DNA of 35,471 nt from Calocera cornea HHB12733. Taxonomy: Eukaryota; Basidiomycota; Dacrymycetes; Dacrymycetales; Dacrymycetaceae. Made by a program: the position numbers and the translations under genes. The stretch is taken from positions 1-35,471 of the forward strand of contig KV424145.1 in assembly GCA_001632435.1 (NCBI GenBank), given 5' to 3'. The notes beneath the pieces are model-generated. The model saw nothing but the letters and a program-made list of their open reading frames with translations. It was not told the origin of the DNA and ran no database searches. Below are positions 10,955 through 21,464 of this stretch, piece by piece (the stretch's first letter is position 1; each line of letters opens with the position of its first letter).

Positions 10955-13900
10955 TGAACCGTGTGCTTCTGCCCCGCCCGCGGCGCCGATACCTCTTTCT
11001 CTCGAATATGATCTCCCACTGGCCGCCCCGCCCGGACTCGCATTGCATTAATCCCTAGACGCAACACGTCCGGCCGGTGCTGAGGTTACTACGCTACGAA
11101 TACTCGACACTCGATCCAGCCACAAAAAACCAGTTACATCCCGAAATTAGCTGCTACTTGCTGCTCCGGCTCTCGTCTCACTGTATCCTTTGCCCGCATC
11201 CTCGCTCTCCGCCCTTTTACCTACTATTTCCTCTAGTCAACCCCTCTCTGCTCAACGAACACAAAACCTATCGATAGAGACTCCGCACTGCCTTTCCCCC
11301 TGTTTCTCTACCGTCTTGTTTCCTTGCTTATGACGATGATCACCCGACTCCATAGACGACTGTTCTCCTTCTACCTCTCCGATTCCTTCCGTGTCTCGGT
11401 CTCTGACTGGCAATGCATCATTTGCTGCTCACGCTGAGCACGCCGGGAACCAGGAATCAGCAACCGATATCGACCATATACTAGGATCTCTTCCCCTTGG
11501 CTGCCGCCTCTGCAACCCTGCACTCGATTACGGACAGCTTCTAGTTACTTGCCGGCAGTGATATGTAGGCTATAATAAATTATTCAACCGCTCCAATTAC
11601 CTATCCGCCCGTAGCTCGCCGGAAGACCTTCCTCGGCTACAGCCCTGCCAGAAATGGCCTTCCGGAGCGCCCTCCGCCGATCCGCCTAACCCCATAGCAA
11701 GCCCACATGGCGTTCGAACCTTGCGCTGCTTCGTAACTGGCGCGCAGATGAGCACTTTCCCCGCCCTCGGCGCAGCATCCCGCCGAGCCGGAGGCCGACG
11801 ACCGCGACGTCCCACCAAGGAGCCACATATAGCACCACAACGCCGTCTTCCGCACCGCACTTCACATGTGCATCTGCGCTCCAAGCCGTGGCAGAATCAA
11901 GATCGGCCCACTTTGTGGGCTTTGCTATGGGAGCGGATGGCTTGCGGAAGGTACGCGACAAGGCCGCGTCATGCCCCCGTCATTCTCGGGGATGCTATGA
12001 CAAGCTCGACGTATTTTCTGGACTTTCGTATATCCGCAAGGGGATGAGAGCGCTGCCAAAGTGGTAGACCAGTGCGGACGGCCGGATGGCCTGATGGGAC
12101 AGTACGGCGGCCGTGCCGGTCCATGCGCGCAAGCGCCGGCACCCGCGTGGGATGGGGAATGTACCACGCCCTCGCACTGGTAATCAATCGTGGATACACG
12201 GTCCCGCCCGTTCCCCACGCTCCTTACTCGGGCACTCGCCGGGCAAGGGCGATGGGCTGTGTAGGAATAGACGAGTGGGCGTTATGGATACTTTTTGAGT
12301 TCGGCGTGTCAACGTTTCTTCGCAGGATCATTGTACGCTCGCAGCATGGATTGCGGCCAGCGGGCGGCTTTGTCCGAGCGTGTAAGGCAGATCTGGGGTA
12401 CGATCGCCAAATGCTGTGCACCAGCAACGTGTTTTCGAAACGCCGCGCTGAGGTAGCCCTGTGTCTTCTTTCCCCGCCTCTCAACCAGCATGTCTCGGAG
12501 CCTGATGGCAACAAGAGAAAAAAAGTTGATCAACAGCAAGTATGACCCCAGTTCTGTTGTTCGAGAGAACAAAAGGACTCGGGGCGCTGAAACCGACCGA
12601 AAACCTGCTTGGCAACGGTGCTAACTTGGATGGAGAACAACAAGCTGGACCCTTGACCAAGCCCACACTAGTGTCTTGTCACGCCTCACAGCACGCTGGA
12701 CTGTGCACGGAGAGTGTGGCAAAGCCACATTTTTACAGAGATATCTCCATGGATTAGATTTTTGGACAAGGGAAGCTGAAAACTACCGGCTTGACGCTAG
12801 CTGGATCCGGTGCTTCTTTCTCCGAAAGGCATGGTCTACCCGGGCCCGTCTGGAGCCAACGTCTAGACATAAACATTTATAAGGCGTGCCTGTTTTAGTA
12901 CGAAGGAACACCGAGATTAAAGAACTCATGGCATCGGCCTTGTTTGCTGCATCGTGATCTCCTGGTATACACAAAGGTTATACCAAACGTGGTAATCGGT
13001 TGTCTCGGGAGACCGGCAGGACAGCCGGTCCAGCTGCAGTAGACGCCCTGCTGACAGTGCTGAAACGTTTTCAAAGGCCTGCTCCAACGCTTAAGCAGTG
13101 TGTTAAAGTACCCCCGGTCGACAACAAGTGGCATGCTTAAGGTATCGCAACGCTGAAGTCCCACCAGCCACATTGTTCTCTCTTATCCGAAGCACTTGTT
13201 AACCAGGAGCTGTAGCTTCTCTCGGGTCTTGCCTTGCGCCATCCCTTTATACCGTGTCCGGTAATACAAAGACTCCCCCCTTCTGGCCCTATAATAATGT
13301 TTTACTGGGAATGCCGGGGAAGTCATATAAAGCACCCTCCAATACTCCGAATCGAGCCAACGCTTGTCCAAAACGCCGAAAGGAGCCCTGTATGGTCTTG
13401 AAGCACCCCACCTTCTGACCCCTGCAAAGTCTGAAACTCAACAGTAAATCAAGACAGGCCGATAGCCAATCTGTGCCCCTCGAATTGCACGTTCCAAGAC
13501 CCTCGCGGGAACGCCCTTGACCTCGAAAGTCAGTGCAGATACGCGCGTCCTGCCAGAAGGATTATCCCCAAGTGGAGGGGCCGAAGTATCGCCTTATCCA
13601 GCAAAGACGGCGAGTTTCGGTTGCGATAAAACGAAAGAGGTAACTCGTACGATATAAGGACACATCATGATCTGTGCTGGCAGTCTGGTAGCCCACGCTG
13701 GTGCCATACATGCGGCGGAGCATGATTTCACATTCCGATCATGGGCAGAAGACGCCGAAGGTCCCACCAGTATTTCGAAGCGTCCCCGAACAGGATCGCC
13801 CCCCCTTTTCACGAGACAGTCTGGCGGCAAGCCGCGTCGTGGTGATATGTTGATAGGTGATTTCCGAGCAACGAGCGTTGGGGTGCAATTCGCTTTACTG

Positions 13901-14798
13901 GACTGGAGTGCGGGTGACACCGCTGGGGAAGGGAGCCTCGCACCAAGGGGCGGGCATCAATAGTTACTAATGCGGGCGGAATTATCTCATGTTCACGAAG
14001 CGCACGGTATCGATCCAGTTAGAGCAGCCCGCACCGTCGCACCAGCTCCAATGGTCTAGCATATACAGTATATATCAATTTCGCGTGATATATCGGTAAA
14101 ATTTGTTGTACAGGTTAGTAGACAGACGTAGAGCAGCAGAGGAAAGTAGGAAGAAAACACAACAACACTTCAGACTGCGACGCCGGCGCGTGCCCGCTTC
14201 AGGCCACTTCATGACAGCAGAAAAAAAGGGAAAACGGGGAAAAGGAAGGGCATATGTACTTTCTTGTCGCGACACGGCGACTGCGGGAAAACGAGGAAAG
14301 AAGGGAGGGTCTTAGGGTTGGCGGCGTTGTGAAACGGGGTGGGAAGTAAGGAAGAAAAGGGGGAAATCAGAGGAAAGTGAAAACGTTGTTCAAGCTCGTA
14401 CCAAACAAGTGTACATTGGCGTCGGCAGAGCGCACCCGGTACCCAGAGGAAGAATGGAAAGCGGGATGGAGGCCGGCCATGCCCCCGCTTCTGCCCGCTG
14501 ACTGAAGGCCAGGAACGACTTGTTTAGCTCGGAGCAGGGCGGGAAAGCGGGGTGTTTCGTGCATCGGGTTTAGTGGATCTGGAGAGTCGAGAAGACGGGC
14601 TGGTTGGGTTTCGGGTTCGGGGTTGGGGTGGGGTGGAAACAGGCGTCGTTCGGAGTCGTCTCTTTCATGTTTCGTTTCGTATTCATTGATACAACTGGGT
14701 TAGCCAGTGTTTCGACGCGCGGTGTGCGGGATTCGGTGGTTGAGCGGTGGGCAGGCGGGACGGGCCGGGGGAGAGGCAGAATACAGCAGGACGGGCGT
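10955..14798. other. Gene-poor region between CreA-like and MADS-box genes
   Basis: The first 600 bp are probably the 3' UTR of the CreA-like gene; an AATAAA lies near 11575. Beyond that, short open frames occur on both strands without any domain I recognise, and no spliced chain could be built. The stretch 12450-13560 is noticeably less GC-rich than its surroundings and might be a decayed mobile element or a non-coding transcript, but no terminal repeats were found. The last few hundred bases probably include 3' UTR of the MADS-box gene, which is transcribed toward this region. Confidence 0.45.
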
Positions 14799-14852
<54 letters not shown>

Positions 14853-14860
14853 AAAAGAAC

Positions 14861-14889
<29 letters not shown>
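14799..14889. repeat. Extreme poly-G tract (53 G, short A-rich break, 29 G)
   Basis: An uninterrupted run of 53 G (14799-14851) is followed by AAAAAGAAC and a run of 29 G (14861-14889). It starts 20 bp beyond the MADS-box stop codon, so that transcript would carry poly-C in its 3' UTR. It is either a real expanded homopolymer, able to form G-quadruplexes, or an assembly or base-calling artefact. The Gly- and Pro-rich open frames across it are not genes. Confidence 0.95.
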
Positions 14890-14891
<2 letters not shown>

Positions 14892-14909
14892 GGGCCCCAT
14901 CGCACGATC

Positions 14910-16134
14910 TCACCGCCTTGTCTGTCCCGTCGAGTTCCAGCCGCTCAGGCTGCCGGTAGTTCCCACACCGCCCACGCCGGCCCCTCCAGGCCCGCCAGTA
15001 GGCTGCCTACCCCCGGCACTCGCTGCCCGGGGCATGGTCGCGGCGTTCTGTTGGGGCTGCGGTGGTCCGTACATGGCTGCCGCCGCCGGGTAGGGGTTGA
15101 ACATCTGCGTCGGCGAGGTCGAATATGAATACGAGCCCATTCCGCCGGGCAGGCCCATTGACGCCTGCGCAGAGTTGGCGCTGTTCGGCGAGTTCTGGTT
15201 GCCCGAGCCTGCGGACTGCGGAGGCGCGCCGGGGTAGCCGGTGTTGTACATGCTATACGGGCCGGCGGTGCCTTGGTTGGTCGGGCGCGCCGCGGTTGGA
15301 GAGCGGGGCGAGGTCGTCGCAGCGGTGTTGTCGCTGCTGCCCGTGCCGGGCGCGTCGGACGGGATGATCTTGCGCGACTTTTGTGGGCGCGAATCTGGGG
15401 GCGAGTCTAAGCCACCGCCGGTCAAGAGGTCAAGGTCTGGCGCACCGGCGCCTCCGCCCATCACAACGGATGAGGGGCCTGCTCCCGCTCCCCCGGGGTT
15501 GGACGCGTCGCCGATGCCGATGCCGACGGGCGGCTTGCGGTTGTGCATCGTCGGGCTGCTGTCGGACTCGCCGCCGCTGCCTGCAGCGCCGGACGCCTGG
15601 GGCGGAGCGCCGTTGGGCGCGTTGAGGCATGCTTGGATCAGGTTCTTGCCTTCGGGCTGAGTCACGAGCGGCTGCAGCTTGGCGGTCGTGAACGTGTACA
15701 CGAGACCCGTCTCGGAGACGACGAGGAGCAGGACCTGGGTGCCCGTGAGGGTGGAGAGCTCATACGCCTATAAATGCGCGCATACATTCAGCTTCCTGTC
15801 ACCAGTACCATCCGAGGCAGCATATACGCACCTTTTTCATGATGCCGGCCTTTCGCTTGCTGAAGGTGATATGCCGCCTGCTCTTGTCCTGGATAAACTC
15901 GATCTTGATCTTTCTCCTGCCGGCCTTCTTCTGGCGCCCGACGACCTCGTCCTCGTCGTCATCGTCTTCGCCGCCGTCCTCGTCAGGCGCTTCATGCTGG
16001 AACATGGCGTTGTCCGCGCCGGTGACTCCACCTTGCGAGCCGGCGGTGTCCGGACGGGGGCGCTTGGCGGAGCGCGGGGAGAGCTGGCCGCTGGCGGGGA
16101 AGGCGCTGGCCTGGGTGGGGGAGGTCTGGGACAT
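14910..16134 (-). CDS. mcm1: MADS-box transcription factor, Mcm1/SRF type
   Basis: DNA-binding regulator of the SRF-type MADS family, expected to bind CArG/P-box sites as a dimer and recruit partners for mating, cell-cycle and development genes. Exons 15832-16134 and 14910-15767 join in phase to 386 residues. The MADS domain begins at about residue 72 (GRRKIKIEFIQDKSRRHITF) and continues across the intron (KRKAGIMKK, then AYELSTLTGTQVLLLVVSE), followed by the Mcm1-like extension TFTTAKLQPLVTQPEGKNLI. These match yeast Mcm1 closely. An acidic patch (DEDGGEDDDDEDE) precedes the domain; the C-terminal two thirds is Gly/Pro/Ser/Asn-rich and probably disordered. The intron sits exactly within the MADS domain. 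The first ATG of the open frame, at 16134, is used. Confidence 0.94.
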
Positions 16135-17450
16135 GGCTCTTTATAAGGGGATGTGTCAATATATGGCTCGGTCGGGGTAGGTAGGCGGAGGGTGTGATTG
16201 TCGATGCTGTGATCGGGTCGCGGCGGCTCTGTGTGTGCAGCTGTGTAGTTGGTGGTTGTTGCTGATGGTGTGTCGATGTTTATGTCCCCGGGTGGGTGCC
16301 GGCGGTGGTCAGAGTGGCAATGCCCGGACGCGGGATGGCGAATGGGACGGGGCGAGTTGAATAGGGGACTAGTGTAAACTCCGACTGCGATCGGGATAGA
16401 AGCGGGAGCAGATGGGGCTGATGTCAACAATGGCCGGCGAGGGGCAGGCGGGGCCGATATTCAGCTGCTGGGGACGAGCTCGGCGTTCGACCGTGTTGGG
16501 CTGGGGCTGGGGTGGGGTGGGGCGAGTTGGGGCGGGCGAGGCGGTGGACGGGATGGGATGGGATGGGAGGGGTAGGGGTTAGCGAGGGGGCACGAGCACA
16601 ACCCTGTTTGTCAACCGCGTATGGGAGGGGGCGCGGTCTTTAAAGGGCAATTTGGCGCGCGTGGACGGGGGCGGTTGTGGGCCCGGAAGGAGCAGGAAGG
16701 AGGGAGAGGACGGCGGAGGGAGGTTGGGCGAGCGATAGATAGCGCTTGAAAGAGGGCGGTGACAGGCGAGCACGATGTTGCGATGCCGGCGGGGCGGGGG
16801 TTGGGGGAGAGTGAATGCGGGACCACGAGAGCAGGGTGTCTGGCGCGACAGGCTGGAATGCCCACAGCCGCGATCGTAATGCTGTGCTTGGACTGGGCTG
16901 GAGCGGGCCTGGACAGGGGCTGAGTTCGCCGTATATGGGTGATCGCCGCTGTCGCCTCGGAGGGTGGTCTGGCTGATACGGGGTGATGATGGATGAGGAG
17001 GGTGATGTGTGGTGTTGGTGTTGGTGTTGGTTCGGCTGCTTGTCGTGAGGCGGGCGACTGATATGCAGCGGGCGGAGGAGGAGGGGAAGGGGGATTGACG
17101 CGTACTACGACCACCACGTGTGATGTGTTGGCTGTATATGGGAGGTGTGGGAGGGGGAGGAGGGGAAGGGGGGGGAGTGAGCTTGGCTGGCGAGGGCAGG
17201 TGGGTGACAGCGGGATGCCAGGAATGGGCTGACGCCGTTTGGGGCGGTCGAGGTTGAAATAGGACGACGCGCGAAATGGGCGAAGGCGAGGGAAGGACAG
17301 GACGCGGGACGGTCGTGGGCCAAGCGAGCTCAGGGGCACCGGAGCGGCGGGAGGCGGACGGTGCTGTGCTGGCACGCGCAACGAAGGCGAGAAGCGGGCA
17401 GACGAACTCAGTGCACCTGCCTATATCGGGCCACAAATCGCGTCAGCGAA
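16135..17450 (-). promoter_or_regulatory. Probable promoter and pyrimidine-rich leader of the MADS-box gene
   Basis: The minus strand is CT-rich from the start codon outward, mirroring the leader of the CreA-like gene. A 285-residue minus-strand frame here is low-complexity (Pro/Ser/Thr/Arg) and is best explained by this composition. A GTGTTG simple repeat lies near 17010-17030. I saw no clear CArG box. Confidence 0.45.
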
Positions 17451-20400
17451 CAAAGAACCAAGGGGGAGGCTCAGAGGGGCAAACCCACGGCGAGGTCCCG
17501 CTTACGACACTTACAATCAACCACACGCGCTCCTCCGCACGGGGGTGGGGGTGGCGACGGCGACGGCGGCGGGGGTGAAGGTGGAAGGGAGAATAGAGAA
17601 CGTTGAGGATGCGGGCTGTCGTGGTACTACTGCCCGGCTGATGTACCTGCCTAGGGTAGGTAGGCACAGGGGGGGAGGGAGCGGTCAGACGTGCCTCGTG
17701 AATGTGTCTGTGCTGTATGTATGTAATCGAACCGCGCGGGACTTATAAGGAAGTGCCGCCCTCCACTTTCGGCGGGGTGGACTGGCGAGGTGTGAGCGAG
17801 CAGCAGGACGCAGCTAGGAGGGGCAGAGCTGTCAGGACCAGCGAACGGAGGGGCGAATTGTGTGTGCGTGTGAGCGATCTGCCGTGATACGACGGGGTGA
17901 TGATGCGTGGACCCCCTGCAGCAGGGATTATCATCCAAACCCCGCCCGCGCGGCGAGCTGATAGACTCGTGCGTTACGTCGTTGCTCGCTGCCGCTGCCC
18001 GGCACACAGGCTCGAGAAGCGGAGGCGGATTTCAACGGACATAAGCATATGCGCATACAGTCCCACACCCACACACGTCCACTGAGGCCTGGCCACAAGT
18101 CCCGTGCTCCGCAATCAGCCGCTCCTCCGTCATTTGCGTCCCTCTGGTCCTTGTTCCCTGTCTCCTTTGTGCACCGGACAGACACGGGGAGGAGGCCTGT
18201 GTCAACAGCTCTCCCCCCCGGGACCCAAACACAGCAAAGGTCAACAATGACCATATGTGCACGCCATCTTACCGTATTTGTCGTGTCCCTTTCCCTCCGC
18301 CGCGCCGCGGTTTCCCACCAACTCTGCGAAGCATCGTTCGCACGCAACCCTTACTCCCACGGCCGGCCGCATCCTCCTTATTCGGCTCCCCGCGCGCCCG
18401 GCTTCTGGAGCCAAGCTCCGCCCGGACGGCCCAGTGCGCAAACACCGACGATGGGATGCACCGGCGCGCAAGCTCGTCCAACCACACGCAAGACGCTGCC
18501 TGCCGGCGCACGCGGGTGCGGAGAGCAAGAGGTCACGAGCGCATGCGCGCGTGTGCACGAATTCGCGCGGAGGCAAATAGAAGCATTGAAGCCGGGGCCC
18601 CCGCGCGTCGAGTCGTCCGGTAATGCGCGGCCTTATTGTCAGACATCAGCCCGCGATAGACCTGCCACTTTGGGCCACCGGCTTGCCCGTTATGTCAAAC
18701 CTGCGTCCCTGGCTGTCTCGAGCGTATCTGTTTATCAACTGCTTTCTGTACACCTCGTCGTCGCCATAGGGGGGCAACTTTGTCCCCTGGCACTGCGGGC
18801 AACTGCGCCAGGGGTCCTGTCTCGTACCTCTGTCGCAGCTTGCGCAATCTCGGGCACTTATCAGTCAATAGACGCTGCGTTCCTACCCCTGTGCGTCCGC
18901 TTCCCATGAGCGCCGCACGCGTTCCAAGAATACCAACATTCCAACGGTTTCCACCCATGACGTGCCTGCCGAAGCGCCCTCGGCGCTGCACCAGCTATCG
19001 GCGTGCTGTTCCCCGCCGCAGGATCTTCGAGCCCGGGTCCAAAATCATCGACAATACTCCGATCATCCTGCCCATCAGCCGCGATCCCGCCTGATGGCTG
19101 ATCTCGCGCCTTCGTTCGCCCCGACTTATCGGCAACATTCCCGCATCGCATCAGCGGCCGCGCGGGAAAGCGTTCTGCATATAAGGGGATCGGTTCGCGT
19201 CGTCTGATCTGTTCGGTGCGTCAGCAGAGCTGTGGGCCCTCGCCGATCCGCTCCCAAGCAGCATCCATTGTCGCTTTCCATTCGACGCACCTCCTTCCTA
19301 CTGCGGCAAGGCACCCCCGAGCCCAAGCGGGCCCTCGCCGAATGAGGCATCTCTCTTCCTGCCACGTCAACACCGGGGCTTCTAAATTCTGGTCGGTGCA
19401 CGTTCCTTCCTCCCATGACTTCTCGCTCTTCTCGATCGCCCATCAGCGCGCTCTGCGGCTGCCTCGGCGCCTGCTTTCCGTTTCGGTGACCTTCGCTGCT
19501 TCGCGAACGAATGCTGCCGACATGTGCCCGGTGCGATCGCCCCGCAAGCCAAGGAAGGGGTGATAAGCAGACCGAGAAGAGGGTGCCGATCTGCAACTCG
19601 GCCGGGAAAGGATACTACTGACGCTTCCGGATCTGACAATGATGCGCCAGGATCCTCCGCGAGAGGGGCGTGTCAAGCCTATCATCGCCAATCACACCTG
19701 CTGGCCAACACGGCAGTTGACCTGCGTTCGGTAGGCCCCACCATGGCCCTGGGGAATCTCGGCATCTGACCCCTACGAGCACCCCACCTGCGAAATTCGG
19801 ACAATTTCCAAATCCGCGCTGATCCGCGAGGAACGCGTCGTTCGACTCGGCGTGTTCCTCCTCCGTAATCTTGCCATCATGCGCCGCGAAGTTGGTGCTG
19901 GCTGCGCTGCGATCGGACGGTTCGTGTTTCACACGCATGATGAGACGTTCGTCTGGGCGCGCGTTTCCGGAAACGCACAGGCGGAACGAGCCCGCGGTGT
20001 TGGCGCCAGTTTGCCATTCTCGACCGTCTTCCCAGGTCGGCTTTCTGCTGGCGTGCGCAGTCGCAAGGTGGAGCGCTGCCACTGCCCGAGCACTGTGCGT
20101 CATTGTAGAGTGAGTATGTCAGAATGAGGACACAGCAATTCGTTTGCGGGGCATGCCGAACATATTTGTTATCATGCCGTCCGCAAAAGGAATGTCTCGG
20201 GGTGTTGTGACCGCCGAGGTGCGGCAGGCGCGGCACGAAACAGCGGTACCGCGCGCGCGGATTATGTTCCCTGCGAAGCACGCCATCCCGGGATGCCCCT
20301 TGCCTGGCTTCCGTCGAACAGGCGGAGATAGGATGTGATGGAGGCGATAGCGGCCTCGCGGGCGATGGCGGACCAAAGCTTGGTTATTCATAGCCCGGCA

Positions 20401-21464
20401 TGCTGTGCACTGATGATGCCGAACCGCAGCGGGAGCAACAGGCGTCAACAATCATCAACTTTAGGGCGGGCTGATCTGCTCGGACAACGCCAGAGCAGCG
20501 GAGTGCGAAATGGATGCTCTTTTGGAAGAGCACAGAAAAGCTGCAGAAGAACCGCGATTCTGTCCCTGACCCTGACTACTCGCACCTCCTGTGAGTCAAT
20601 CTTTGACTGGTTCCTACTTCTATTCGGCTTGCCATAGCATATACCTAGGACTTCGGTCATTGTCGCCTCTATCCGTGACACAGCATAAAGCTTTGTGATG
20701 CGTTTGAGTCCCATCAATCAGAAGGGCCGAGTGGACGCGCTCATGGTTCGAACCATCAATTTTAAGGTCCGATGATCGAACACAAACACGGCGTCTACGG
20801 ACTGCAAGTGAGGGACCCAAGCTGCTGTCAGCTGGCAGGCAGGTAAGACACGTGTGGCTCGAACAGAATCCGCCCTTATCTGTGTGGTGCCATTGTATGT
20901 TTCAATTGTAAGTCCGAGGACGACCATGCTTGGAAATCGTGTAACACAGCGGCGGTCAGGCAGGACGGACATAGCTGAGCAGAACAATCTTCGAAATGAT
21001 AGTTATGCAACATTTTCAAGCCAGAGCGGCTCTCGAATGACCATTGCGAAGCCATCTGAATGCTCGGGACTTCTCTTCGTTCTTACGTATGTGGAGACTA
21101 TCTACGCTGTCCGTTGGTGCTCTCGACGATTTCCCTGTCGACCCCTCTTTGACACTGGTGATGAACAACAGTGTACCCCACGGGGACACTCAAAATCGTG
21201 CGCAGCATATTGTCATTGAGAGGGAGGGATCTGATAACTTGTGCCCTGCGGTGCGCTTGCACTGTACGGACAAGCGTAGTGCAAGGTATGAACTAATGTA
21301 CTTGGCATGCATGGAGAATGGTGAAAACAGTAGTCCGCTACCGGAAGATAGCTACTGAATAGCAGCTCTTATCATGTGCGTCTCCCTCTCTGCGGGATCG
21401 GTGACACGGTGTCTACGATAAACGTTCGTGATTGGGAAGCTTTCAGGAACGCCATGAAAGCGGC
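17451..21464. other. Gene-poor region upstream of the F-box gene's 3' end
   Basis: About 4 kb with many short frames on both strands and no recognisable domain. The best-looking unassigned frames are a minus-strand one at 19615-20103 (contains RVKHEPSD, a SUMO-like motif) and a plus-strand one at 21044-21358. Neither could be joined to neighbouring exons, and neither is called a gene. GC content drops after about 20600. No tRNA or rRNA was identified. Confidence 0.4.

Noticed and set aside
14604..15128. Gly-rich and Pro-rich frames across the poly-G tract
   Set aside because: They are homopolymer translations that overlap the MADS-box coding exon on the other strand.
16579..17436. 285-residue minus-strand open frame upstream of the MADS-box gene
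   Set aside because: Low-complexity Pro/Ser/Arg translation produced by a CT-rich leader; another overlapping frame is equally open and no domain is visible.
18049..18909. 286-residue plus-strand frame
   Set aside because: No recognisable domain, several overlapping frames of similar length in other phases, and no supporting splice pattern.
19615..20103. Minus-strand frame with a RVKHEPSD SUMO-like motif
   Set aside because: The central 60 residues look protein-like, but the ends do not, and no flanking exons in phase could be found. A similarity search of the spliced possibilities would decide.
20735..20770. GGTTCGAACC palindrome resembling a tRNA T-arm
   Set aside because: The flanking stem does not pair over five bases and no acceptor, D or anticodon arms were found at proper spacing.
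21044..21358. 104-residue plus-strand frame ending in ENSSPLPEDSY
   Set aside because: Reasonably balanced composition, but isolated, short and without recognisable homology.
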